DNA of 64,000 nucleotides from an uncultured Chlamydiae bacterium. GTDB taxonomy: Bacteria > Chlamydiota > Chlamydiia > Chlamydiales > 2-12-FULL-49-11. The position numbers were made by a program, and so were the translations under genes. Shown piece after piece: positions 52,630 to 60,602 of the stretch (within the stretch, counting starts at the first letter, position 1; each line of letters starts with the position of its first letter). Under the pieces are notes generated by a model that had not been told where the DNA came from, ran no database searches, and saw only the letters and a list, made by a program, of their open reading frames with translations. The stretch covers positions 62,001 to 126,000 of the forward strand of contig CALKUQ010000019.1 of the NCBI GenBank assembly GCA_937996705.1, given 5' to 3'.

Positions 52630-52795
52630 GAAAGTCGAATTAGACAATAGAGCTGTTTTGCTGGATTTAGTTCTATCATTCTTATAATTAATCTCTTTTG
52701 AATTTTAATATAAAAATAATTTTTCGTAGTGTTATAGTTATGGAAATTAGAAATAATAAATTAAATTAATAAAAAATAAATAAGTGAGGGAAATT

Positions 52796-53083
52796 ATGAG
52801 TAATGAGAGAAAAATTGTTTTTGTTGGTGCTGAGTGGTGTGGATATTGTAAAAAAGCTCAACCTATGTTTGATGATTTAGCAGCTGAGCATGGGTCATTG
52901 TATAAGTTTCTTAAGGTAAATGTTGTTGAAGAGCCTGATTATCAAAAAAACCACAATATTGTTACTGGAGTTAATGGATTTCCTACATTTGTATTTATGG
53001 AAAATAACATCGAAATTGGTAGAGAAGTGGGCTACATGAGCAAGGAAGATTTTACTGCTAAAATAGCAAAACATTTTAAATAG
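52796..53083 (+). CDS. Cytosolic thioredoxin-like protein
   Basis: A 95-residue small thioredoxin with no signal peptide: FVGAEWCGYCKKAQPMFDDL active site (WCGYC, not WCGPC), GVNGFPTFVFM with cis-Pro and terminal IGREVGYMSKEDF. The ATG at 52796 follows AGGG by a good distance; a GTG at 52784 would overlap the SD. The -10 may be TATAGT near 52733. The C-terminal similarity to the preceding gene shows a duplication. TrxB may reduce it. Confidence 0.85.
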   Translation: MSNERKIVFVGAEWCGYCKKAQPMFDDLAAEHGSLYKFLKVNVVEEPDYQKNHNIVTGVNGFPTFVFMENNIEIGREVGYMSKEDFTAKIAKHFK

Positions 53084-53112
53084 TAGATAATTAAATTATA
53101 GTTTACTAAAAG

Positions 53113-53145
53113 AGGGATTATGAGAGTCATAATCCCTTTTTCTTT
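53113..53145 (+). terminator. Terminator-like hairpin enclosing the tolC-like start codon
   Basis: A perfect 11-bp stem AGGGATTATGA (53113-53123) / TCATAATCCCT (53127-53137) with a 3-base loop is followed by a T-rich run (TTTTTCTTTT). The SD (AGAGGGA) and ATG of the next gene lie in the left arm, so the structure would both end upstream transcripts and hide the start. Confidence 0.65.
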
Positions 53146-54544
53146 TATCTTTTTTTGTCTCTCCTCGTGTGCGAACATGGGGCAAAAGCAAGTCTCAGTG
53201 AAACCTGTAAAGAGCGTTGACATTAATAGTGTTCGATCGGGTGAGGTGGGAGATCGTAGTCTGTTTGTTTGTGGGGATTGGCCTGAAAAAAATTGGTGGG
53301 ACGATTTTCAAGACCCTGATTTATCAAAAGCTATTGAGCAAGGCATAAGAGAGAGTCCCTCTATACAGAGTGTTGAGGCTAGAGTTTTAGCCGCTAAGGC
53401 TCAATCTGATATTGTAAAATCTAAATTATTTCCTCAGATTGATGCGCTGTTTAATTTAATTTGGGTCTATTTAAGCAAAGATATTCATAAAAAATTTCCC
53501 TCAGTAGATCAAAATTTCCATTTTTATACTGCGGGTTTTGATTTTACCTACGAGTTTGACTTTTGGGGGAAAAACAAGAAATTGTTTTTAGCCTCTTTAG
53601 GTGATGTAAAGACCGAAGAAGCTTTATATCAGCAGGCTAAAATTGCTCTGAGCACCTCAATTGCTATGAAATACTATGATTTGCAATCAACTGCTGTAAA
53701 AATCAGAATTGTGAGCGCGATTTTAGAAAATCGGGCTAAGATGCTTTCTATGAGTAATCTTTTAGATGAGCATCAAATAGGAAACGGGATTGATGTGAAT
53801 CAACGAGCTCGGGATGTTCTCATATTGCAGGAGAGTTTAGCAGCGCTAAAAGAAGAGCTAGATCTTCACAAAAGCTCCTTTAAAACTCTGCTCGGACAAA
53901 ATCCTTCAGGCGATTTGGAGTTTGGGTTTGCGTGGAACGTTCAGTTTGCCCCCTTTGAACTTCCTCCTGAGATAGGCTTGAATTTGCTTGCTCGCAGGGC
54001 TGATCTTGCAGCGCAGATGGCACGAGTGAAAAAATCGGCAGATCTTGTAGGTGTTGCTGTGAGTCAGTTTTTTCCAAGCGTGAATTTAGCTGGGCTCATT
54101 GGATTTCAAGATCTTGATTTTAGCAAGCTTTGCTCAAGTCAGTCGTTCATGCCCTCTCTGATTCCTTTAATTCAGTTGCCAATTTTTCATGGAGGAAAAT
54201 TGCGCGCTAATTTAAGAGAAAAAATAGCTGTGCATGAGTCTATTGTTTTTGAATACAACGAGTTGATATTAAAGGCAGCAAATGAGGTTGTTAAGGGAAT
54301 TAGTAGGCTCAAATCTGTGAACGAGAGGCTAGGCTATCAAATAAATAAAGTAGCAGCAGTAAAAATTATTAGTGATTTAACCGAAATTAAATTTAGACAA
54401 GGAATTGATTCGCTCTATAGATCTTTGCAGAGTCAAGAGGAGTTTTTATGGGCAGAGCTCCATCAAGTTGAACTTCAAAGATTAAAGTACGATGCGATTA
54501 TTAGGTTAATCAAAGCGCTAGGTGGGGGTTACGGGAATGAATAA
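53120..54544 (+). CDS. TolC-family outer membrane efflux lipoprotein
   Basis: A 474-residue OMF/NodT-type protein. The signal peptide MRVIIPFSFIFFCLSSC has the lipobox LSSC (Cys17), so it is a substrate for Lgt and the Lol system. Two OEP repeats follow: NWWDDFQDPDLSKAIEQGI...SIQSVEARVLAAKAQ, VYEFDFWGK-like (TYEFDFWGKNKK), and in the second half SADLVGVAVSQFFPSVNLAGLIGF. Forms the outer-membrane channel for the EmrAB-type pump encoded next; overlaps it by 8 bases. Confidence 0.9.
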   Translation: MRVIIPFSFIFFCLSSCANMGQKQVSVKPVKSVDINSVRSGEVGDRSLFVCGDWPEKNWWDDFQDPDLSKAIEQGIRESPSIQSVEARVLAAKAQSDIVKSKLFPQIDALFNLIWVYLSKDIHKKFPSVDQNFHFYTAGFDFTYEFDFWGKNKKLFLASLGDVKTEEALYQQAKIALSTSIAMKYYDLQSTAVKIRIVSAILENRAKMLSMSNLLDEHQIGNGIDVNQRARDVLILQESLAALKEELDLHKSSFKTLLGQNPSGDLEFGFAWNVQFAPFELPPEIGLNLLARRADLAAQMARVKKSADLVGVAVSQFFPSVNLAGLIGFQDLDFSKLCSSQSFMPSLIPLIQLPIFHGGKLRANLREKIAVHESIVFEYNELILKAANEVVKGISRLKSVNERLGYQINKVAAVKIISDLTEIKFRQGIDSLYRSLQSQEEFLWAELHQVELQRLKYDAIIRLIKALGGGYGNE

Positions 54545-55667
54545 AAAATGGCTTTGGATCTCAGGGGTTAGTTTTATTGCAATTGCGTTACTTGTTTTTT
54601 TCTGGTGGCTCTTTTGGGGAAGATTTGAAGTATCAACCGATGATTCTTACGTGGGGGGAAATCAGGTTCGTCTAACCTCTCAAATAGATGGCTATGTTGT
54701 TTCGATTCATGCCGATGATACCGATCTGGTTGAGGAAGGACAAATTTTAATCGAGCTCGATAAGACAGATCGATTAATTGCTTTAGAAAGAGCAAAAGCA
54801 ATTCTCGGAGAGCGAATTCGAGAAGTAACAAAGCTGTTTGAAATGGTTTATGTTTCTGCAAGTGAATATGATAAATACAATTCTTATTTTGTAGATGCAG
54901 AAGTTCGTTATTGGAATCGTAAAGAGGTTGTAGAAAGTGGAGCGATTTCAGAGGAAGAGTATATTCATGCAGAAACTGCTTATTACGCTGCGAAAGCTCA
55001 AGTGGCAAGCTCTAAATACACTCTTATGAAGGCAATTTCTGAGGTGCAAAATACCACAGTTAAAACACATCCTCTTGTTCAAAAAGCGATATCAGATGTT
55101 AGAGAGGCTTATTTACATCTTCAAAGATGTACCATCAGATCGCCGGCAACAGGAATAGTGGCTCTTAGAAAAGTTCAGGTAGGACAGTCAATTACAAAGC
55201 AAATTCCCCTTCTTGCAGTGATACCCTTAAATCAGATGTGGGTCGATGCGAATTTTAAAGAAATAGAGCTCTCAAAGATTCGGATAGGCCAAACTGCCCT
55301 AGTCACATCAGACACTTATGGAAAAAGTGTTGTTTATAAAGGGGAAGTGATTGGAATTGGCATCGGAAGTGGAGCCGTTTTTTCCACCCTCCCACCCCAG
55401 AATGCAACTGGAAACTGGATTAAAATCGTTCAGAGAATCCCTGTAAGAATTTCGCTTGATTTGGAGCAGCTTAAAAGGATTCCTCTCAGATTGGGGCTTT
55501 CTATGAACGTGACAGTAGATCTTCATGATACGGAGGGGCTTATGATTCCAGAAAAAACACCCGATCGATCGCTATACAACACAGATGTTTTCGATACTCA
55601 GATGGATGGGGTTGAAGAGGTGATTCAGGCTATTTTTGAGCAAAATGAGACCTTAGAAATTGATTAA
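54537..55667 (+). CDS. Membrane fusion protein (EmrA/HlyD family)
   Basis: Periplasmic adaptor of ~376 residues with one N-terminal helix (KWLWISGVSFIAIALLVFFWWLF), the DDSYVGGNQVRLTSQIDGYV biotinyl-like motif typical of EmrA, a coiled-coil hairpin (~65-190), IRSPATGIVALRKVQVGQSI and a beta-barrel. The ATG at 54537 has GGGGG upstream; a GTG at 54522 is less likely. Links EmrB to the TolC-like protein. Confidence 0.92.
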   Translation: MNKKWLWISGVSFIAIALLVFFWWLFWGRFEVSTDDSYVGGNQVRLTSQIDGYVVSIHADDTDLVEEGQILIELDKTDRLIALERAKAILGERIREVTKLFEMVYVSASEYDKYNSYFVDAEVRYWNRKEVVESGAISEEEYIHAETAYYAAKAQVASSKYTLMKAISEVQNTTVKTHPLVQKAISDVREAYLHLQRCTIRSPATGIVALRKVQVGQSITKQIPLLAVIPLNQMWVDANFKEIELSKIRIGQTALVTSDTYGKSVVYKGEVIGIGIGSGAVFSTLPPQNATGNWIKIVQRIPVRISLDLEQLKRIPLRLGLSMNVTVDLHDTEGLMIPEKTPDRSLYNTDVFDTQMDGVEEVIQAIFEQNETLEID

Positions 55668-57195
55668 AAGCGAAGCAGAAACTGAAATTAAATTAGGGGG
55701 AGTTGCAAGATTTATAGCAACGTTTGCTTTAATGCTGGGCGCTTTTCTGTTTGTTCTGGATTATACAATTGCAAATGTTGCCATCCCTTATATCGCTGGC
55801 GGTTTAGGTACAGGGACAAATGAGGGCATTTATGTCATTACATCGTTTGCTGTCGGGAACGCTGTGGTGGTTCCCATGACGGGGTGGCTCTCAAAACGGT
55901 TTGGCATGATTCGGACTTTAGCTGCCTCCCTGTTTTGGTTTACAATTTTTTCTCTCTTTTGCGGTGTTGCCCCCAATCTTTTACTCCTCTCTTTATTTAG
56001 ATTTCTACAAGGAGCAGCAGCAGGTCCTTTGATTCCTCTTTCACAAGGTCTTTTAGTTGTGATTCAGCCTAAAAAACGGATTCAGTTGATTTTGGCTCTC
56101 TATGCAATGGTCGTGCTGGTCGCCCCTGTTTTTGGTCCTATAGCGGGAGGGTATTTTTGTATTTATTGGGATTGGCGTTGGATTTTTTATATAAATTTGC
56201 CTGTCGGCCTTTTTTGCACATTCGCGGTCTATTCTCTATTAAAGCCTTTGAATAAGAGTGATCCTTCCGCTAAAGTAGATTTTGTAAGTTTTTTTCTCCT
56301 CTTAGTGGGAATGACTGCCCTCCAAATTTTTTTAGATAAAGGGCAAGAGTGGGATTGGTTTGGTTCAGAAAAAATTTGGATAGCTTTTGTATTGGCTTTT
56401 CTCGGGATTTTTTACCTTCTTCTTTGGAGCAGAATAGCTAAAGAGCCCCTTTTAGAACTCGGTCTGTTAAAAAATCGAAGCTTTATGATTGCCACGGTGA
56501 TTATTTTTTTTACCTACTCCATGTATTTTGGTAGTATTGTTCTGATCCCTTTGTGGCTTCAAACACAAATGGGATATAATGCTCTTGCCGCAGGGATAGC
56601 AGTCGCTCCAATTGGTCTTGGTTCAATTTTTGTTTCCCTTGCCGTAGCTAAAATTTTAGATAAAATAGGCCCCGTGTGGCCTATGATGGTTGGATTTCTG
56701 ATCATTTCAATTTCTAATGAATATGTGAGGTATTTTCCTGAAAATATTGATAGATATCATATTATGCTCTCAAGGTTTATTTTGGGTCTTGGTATTGGCT
56801 TTTGGATCACCCCTTTGATGAATATGGCGGCGCTCTCACTTCCAAAAGATAAACTCGCTAGTGGGCTAGGAATTTTCCACTTAGTGAGGGGCATTTCGGG
56901 TGGAGTAGGGGCCTCTCTTTACCCAACAATCTACCTTAGAAGGCAAATTCATCAACATTCCAATTTAATTTCAAACATCAATGACTACAGCGAAAGCTCA
57001 AGAGAATATTTATCAGATTCTAAATCTCTTGAGCTTGCAGATGTATTGATTAATCAGCAAGCTTCCGTGATAGCCTTGAATGAGGTGTTTCATTTGATGG
57101 CCATCGTTATTCTCCTCCTTTTAGGGGTTCTTATATTTGCCATTAAAACCCCAAAAAACAGATTAGAGTCCTCTATTGGTCTTATCGCAGACTGA
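55660..57195 (+). CDS. DHA2-family drug:H+ antiporter (EmrB-like)
   Basis: A 511-residue, 14-helix MFS transporter with FLFVLDYTIANVAIPYIAGGLG (motif D1), GWLSKRFGMIRTL (motif A), RFLQGAAAGPLIPLSQ (motif B) and APVFGPIAGGYFCIYWDWRWIF (motif C), diagnostic for EmrB-type antiporters. The start is probably TTG at 55660, overlapping the emrA-like stop by 8 bases. Operon order TolC-EmrA-EmrB. Confidence 0.93.
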   Translation: MIKSEAETEIKLGGVARFIATFALMLGAFLFVLDYTIANVAIPYIAGGLGTGTNEGIYVITSFAVGNAVVVPMTGWLSKRFGMIRTLAASLFWFTIFSLFCGVAPNLLLLSLFRFLQGAAAGPLIPLSQGLLVVIQPKKRIQLILALYAMVVLVAPVFGPIAGGYFCIYWDWRWIFYINLPVGLFCTFAVYSLLKPLNKSDPSAKVDFVSFFLLLVGMTALQIFLDKGQEWDWFGSEKIWIAFVLAFLGIFYLLLWSRIAKEPLLELGLLKNRSFMIATVIIFFTYSMYFGSIVLIPLWLQTQMGYNALAAGIAVAPIGLGSIFVSLAVAKILDKIGPVWPMMVGFLIISISNEYVRYFPENIDRYHIMLSRFILGLGIGFWITPLMNMAALSLPKDKLASGLGIFHLVRGISGGVGASLYPTIYLRRQIHQHSNLISNINDYSESSREYLSDSKSLELADVLINQQASVIALNEVFHLMAIVILLLLGVLIFAIKTPKNRLESSIGLIAD

Positions 57196-57284
57196 ATGTA
57201 TTTAATGAAGGGAGGTCTTCTTGGGCCTGTGGAAAAAGCAAGAAAAAAGAAAGAAGTCAATCTCGCTTCGATACATTGCATTTT

Positions 57285-57350
57285 GCTCGGGCTTTCGGGA
57301 CAAAGCACACGTTCACCTCTATAGATCCTATAGAATCGCAAATCTCCCTG
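57285..57350. repeat. Weak copy of the dispersed repeat
   Basis: CGGGACAAAGCACACGTTCA followed by CCTCTATAGATCC and AATCGCAAATCTCCCT resembles 12133-12180 (CAAAGCACACTCTCACC, GGATGCC, CTCGCAATCGACGATCCCT). The match is patchy, so this is a tentative member. It lies between convergent transporter genes. Confidence 0.4.
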
Positions 57351-57360
57351 GATTTTGTCA

Positions 57361-57397
57361 GATTTTGTAATTGTTTCTTTTAAACAATTGCAAAATC
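57361..57397. terminator. Long hairpin between convergent transporter genes
   Basis: A 16-bp stem GATTTTGTAATTGTTT/AAACAATTGCAAAATC (one G-U or mismatch) with a 5-base loop lies at the convergent ends of the EmrB-like and MFS genes and covers the latter's stop. Probably a bidirectional terminator, though the T runs are short. Confidence 0.5.
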
Positions 57398-58634
57398 AAC
57401 TCTTTCCTAAACAGGCTCTTCTTGGGTGGGGGATAACGAGGTGGTGGAGTACCCAACTGGCTGAGAAAAGGGATGCAAGGATTGCGATGACAAGAGGTAG
57501 ATAGATCCATAAGGCTGCACATAAGCCGCAGAGAAATGATACGATTGCCTCTATTAAGATGAAAAGGGCTTGACAGGTTCCTAGTGCTTCGCCATGGCTT
57601 TCGTCAGGAGAGTACTCAGTTACAAGGATAGAGGAGAAACTAAATCCTAGAGCGTTGAAATAACTGGTAAGCATGAGAAAGAGCCAGAGGGCTCCTGGAA
57701 AATGAATTGTGATTAGAGAAAGGAGAGAAATTGCAGTCCCAAGGGCGCTGATACACATAATTTCTTTTCTGGAGAGATACTTCAAATAGAGCCAGTAAGT
57801 GAAAGGGGCAAGGCAATAGGAAATGGAGATATACATTTCAGCCGAACCAAGTAGCGCAGGTTCTAATTGGTAGTGTCTCATCAGAAATAGAGGTGTGTAG
57901 GCTGTGAAAATCGCTGTTGCCGCATAAAAGGATGTGTTGCTGATTAAAACAGATCTAAGGGAGCTTGCTTTAAAGGAGTGAATTGTAGAGAAAAAAAGGC
58001 TCCTTTCAATAATAAATTTTTTGGGAGGTGTAACTTCTTTGAAGTCGAAGTATTTTGAAATTAGAAAAAAACAAGTAAGATAGATGCCTGATGCGCAAAT
58101 AAAGGGGAGGAAAAGATAGGCAAGGGGAAGTGAAGGGTGAGTAATTAAATTCCATCCTATAAATGTCCCAAAGATCCAACCAAAATTTATCGTTAGAGTG
58201 GTCCAGAATTCAAAGTTATGCAATTTGGAGTTCTCTTTTTCTAAGCTTAGGAGAGTTGCGTAGGCAAGTGGATAACAACCGTCAAAGAATCCTGTAAAAA
58301 AGCGAAAAATTATAAGAAGGGTGAGGGAGGATAATTGAATTGCAACAATAGAGAGTAGATACATGGTTCCAACAAGCAAAAAAGTTGTGGATAAGATTTT
58401 TTTTTTACCAAATACATCGGAAGCTTTTCCAATAATGGGTGTTCCTATGAACGAGCCTAGGTAATAGGCTGCGTAGGTAATTCCAAGAAAAATAATTCGA
58501 GAGGTTGGGGAAAATGAACTTGGCAAGAAAGCGTAACTTGAATTTAAAAAAATAGTGGGGAAAAGGGGAAAGGAAAAATAGAATCCTAAGTAACTACCCA
58601 TTAAGACAAAAAAAATGACAAACCGGTTTTTCAT
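57396..58634 (-). CDS. MFS transporter, 12 helices, unknown substrate
   Basis: A 412-residue major facilitator with 12 hydrophobic segments, motif A-like GKASDVFGKKKILS between helices 2 and 3, and RFFTGFFDGCYPLAYA in helix 4. The pattern resembles DHA1/TetA-type exporters, but helix signatures alone do not tell substrate or direction. Host-derived metabolite uptake is also possible in a chlamydia. Monocistronic by position. Confidence 0.82.
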   Translation of the reverse strand: MKNRFVIFFVLMGSYLGFYFSFPLFPTIFLNSSYAFLPSSFSPTSRIIFLGITYAAYYLGSFIGTPIIGKASDVFGKKKILSTTFLLVGTMYLLSIVAIQLSSLTLLIIFRFFTGFFDGCYPLAYATLLSLEKENSKLHNFEFWTTLTINFGWIFGTFIGWNLITHPSLPLAYLFLPFICASGIYLTCFFLISKYFDFKEVTPPKKFIIERSLFFSTIHSFKASSLRSVLISNTSFYAATAIFTAYTPLFLMRHYQLEPALLGSAEMYISISYCLAPFTYWLYLKYLSRKEIMCISALGTAISLLSLITIHFPGALWLFLMLTSYFNALGFSFSSILVTEYSPDESHGEALGTCQALFILIEAIVSFLCGLCAALWIYLPLVIAILASLFSASWVLHHLVIPHPRRACLGKS

Positions 58635-58736
58635 CTACACCCAAGAACGACTCATTATACGAGGGTAAATATATTTTGAAAGAAAGATCATCAAATAAAA
58701 GTAGATATTTCTAACTCTCTCAAGTATAATTTCTTC

Positions 58737-59132
58737 ATGATAAGTGGAAATGGATCTGTTCAATGGATTGACGCTCCCGTCGAAATCGATCGAAGTTTTC
58801 TCGATGAAGTGCCACTCATTCCAGAAAAAATGCATCAAAGTAATGTCGACCCGCTTATGGGTAGTTTGGTCGACAGATTATTTGAGTGTAATATTCCTGA
58901 ACCATGGGCCTATTTCACCCCATTTCCTGGTTATAAAAGTTCTGTTAAAAGACTTTTTAGAAATAAAGTGCTAGCTACTTTTGACCTTGACCTAGCATTT
59001 CAAGTTCTTGACAAGTCAGAAAATGACGAAGAGGCTGGAAAAAAGCTTTTTGAAATGTTTGAAGAGTTGAGAAATCTCAATACAATTTTAGAAGAGATCT
59101 ACCTTAGAATCTTATCTTGTTTGAAACCTTAG
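58737..59132 (+). CDS. Hypothetical 131-residue soluble protein
   Basis: Not recognised. Acidic, no signal peptide or membrane segment. Features: PVEIDRSFLDEVPLIPEKM, DPLMGSLVDRLFECNIPEP and a helical C-terminus with KLFEMFEELRNLNTILEEIYLRIL that could form a coiled coil. Size, acidity and amphipathic C-terminus are compatible with a secretion chaperone, but this is weak. Flanked by an MFS gene (divergent) and a secretin gene (convergent). Confidence 0.55.
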   Translation: MISGNGSVQWIDAPVEIDRSFLDEVPLIPEKMHQSNVDPLMGSLVDRLFECNIPEPWAYFTPFPGYKSSVKRLFRNKVLATFDLDLAFQVLDKSENDEEAGKKLFEMFEELRNLNTILEEIYLRILSCLKP

Positions 59133-59136
59133 TTCT

Positions 59137-59164
59137 AAAAAAATTTAAAACCCGGTTTTAAATC
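59137..59164 (-). terminator. Terminator of the secretin gene
   Basis: On the minus strand a 9-bp stem ATTTAAAAC/GTTTTAAAT with a 3-base loop (59143-59163) is followed by seven T, 10-30 bases after the secretin stop. It could also serve the convergent small gene weakly. Confidence 0.65.
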
Positions 59165-59173
59165 TTTCAATTT

Positions 59174-60538
59174 CTAGGATTCAGGATCGCTTTCATTATG
59201 CAGTTCGTGTGAAATTTGCTTATATTCATCACTTGTGCGAATGATGTGGGGTCTAACAAAGATGAGAAGATTACTTTTTTCTTCGTTTTTTTCCCTTTTG
59301 TTTAATAGCTGACCTAGTAGTGGCAGCCCGCCTAGACAAGGAGGTCCTGTAGTTGTTTTCCCTTTAACGGTTTTTGTCATTCCGCTTAGGATAAGGAAAT
59401 GGCCGTCTGGAACGTGGGCAGAGGTGGACATGTTTGTTTTTGAGGTTTTAATGCCTGTGAGTTGGTTGGATTTATGAATAAGGTGATCTGTCGCCTCTGT
59501 GATTTCTTCTGAGATATCCAAGGTTATCACATCCCCTTCTCCCAGAAGAGGGGTAATGTTAAGGCTCACTCCGATGTCTCGGTATTCGACATTAGAAGTG
59601 GTTTGTTGCCCATTGCCGACTGTTTGTACCATTGCGGCAGCAAAAGGGATATTGTCTCCTACAAAGATCCGAGAGTTCTTATTTTCTTGCGTGATTAGTT
59701 TTTGATTCAAGACGATAGAGGAGTCTCCCTCTACTTGAAGCGCTGAAATGAGTGAAGCTAGGGAGACAAAAGACTTTCCTTTATGGAAAATAATATCGCC
59801 TATAATGCTAAGGTCGAATCCCTTTAAAGTAGGAAAGGGAAAGAGTCCAGTGGTGGGATTTCCTACATCTATTTGCGGCATGTCTTTGAATTTACTACTA
59901 AGGGACCAGTTTAGTCCAAAATCTAGACTATTTTTTAGCGATGTTTCAATTACAAGGACTTCTATAAGTACTTGCTTAAGTGCTGTGTCAAGCGACTCTA
60001 CAAGTTTTGTGATTTTTTCAATCGAAGTGGAACTGCCAGAAAAGAATAGAGAGTTAGTCGATTTAATCCATTGCATTGAGGAAATGGAGGAAACCATGTC
60101 ATCGCTTCCGCTATTTGTGCTTATGAAGTCTCCAGAAATTTGTTTTAAAGCTTCTAAAATTTCAGATCCTTGGTGGTACTGTAATTTAATGACATGAAAT
60201 TTTCCCTCTCCCTTTTCTTTCAAAGGGAAAGAAGCTGCTTGAGAGATGAAAAGGCAGTTATTTTCCTTTTTAACTGTAAGACCGTTTGCTTCTAACATTT
60301 GAATGATGATTTTAAGGAGCTCGTTAGGGGGCAAAGCTTTGCCGGAGAGAAAGCTCACCTCAAAGTCAAGAATTTTCGGGTCACATATAAAATTTAACCC
60401 TGCAACTTTGCTTGTAAATTTGACAAGTTCATTCATGGAAATTGCCGGAAAATTTACGCAAATAGTCTCCTCTGTATCCTTTGCAAAAGAAAAGGTAGAG
60501 AAACAGAGAAAAAAGAAAATGTAATAAATTTCTTTCAT
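59174..60538 (-). CDS. gspD: Secretin, type II secretion/GspD-like, short form
   Basis: Outer-membrane secretion pore. From ATG 60538 the protein has 454 residues: signal peptide (FFFLCFSTFSFA), an N0 domain (ICVNFPAISMNELVKFTSK), one KH-like ring domain (FHVIKLQYHQGSEILEALKQI), and a secretin domain with RIFVGDNIPF, VEYRDIGVSLNITPLL and LPLLGQLLNKREKNEEKSNLLIFVRPHI. Shorter than canonical GspD (~650) with fewer N domains. No gspE/gspF nearby. A type III or type IV pilus secretin is less likely given the motifs. Confidence 0.83.
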   Translation of the reverse strand: MKEIYYIFFFLCFSTFSFAKDTEETICVNFPAISMNELVKFTSKVAGLNFICDPKILDFEVSFLSGKALPPNELLKIIIQMLEANGLTVKKENNCLFISQAASFPLKEKGEGKFHVIKLQYHQGSEILEALKQISGDFISTNSGSDDMVSSISSMQWIKSTNSLFFSGSSTSIEKITKLVESLDTALKQVLIEVLVIETSLKNSLDFGLNWSLSSKFKDMPQIDVGNPTTGLFPFPTLKGFDLSIIGDIIFHKGKSFVSLASLISALQVEGDSSIVLNQKLITQENKNSRIFVGDNIPFAAAMVQTVGNGQQTTSNVEYRDIGVSLNITPLLGEGDVITLDISEEITEATDHLIHKSNQLTGIKTSKTNMSTSAHVPDGHFLILSGMTKTVKGKTTTGPPCLGGLPLLGQLLNKREKNEEKSNLLIFVRPHIIRTSDEYKQISHELHNESDPES

Positions 60539-60602
60539 ATTACCCACGAAGACAAGGGATTATATCATAAAGGGGATCTTTTTCTTAGAAATATCGAATA
60601 CT

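Noticed and set aside
54574..55008. A 144-codon minus-strand frame
   Set aside because: Antisense to the EmrA-like coiled-coil region; its Leu/His-rich content is typical of a shadow frame.
59748..60197. A 149-codon plus-strand frame
   Set aside because: Antisense to the secretin gene; no recognised domain and no SD.
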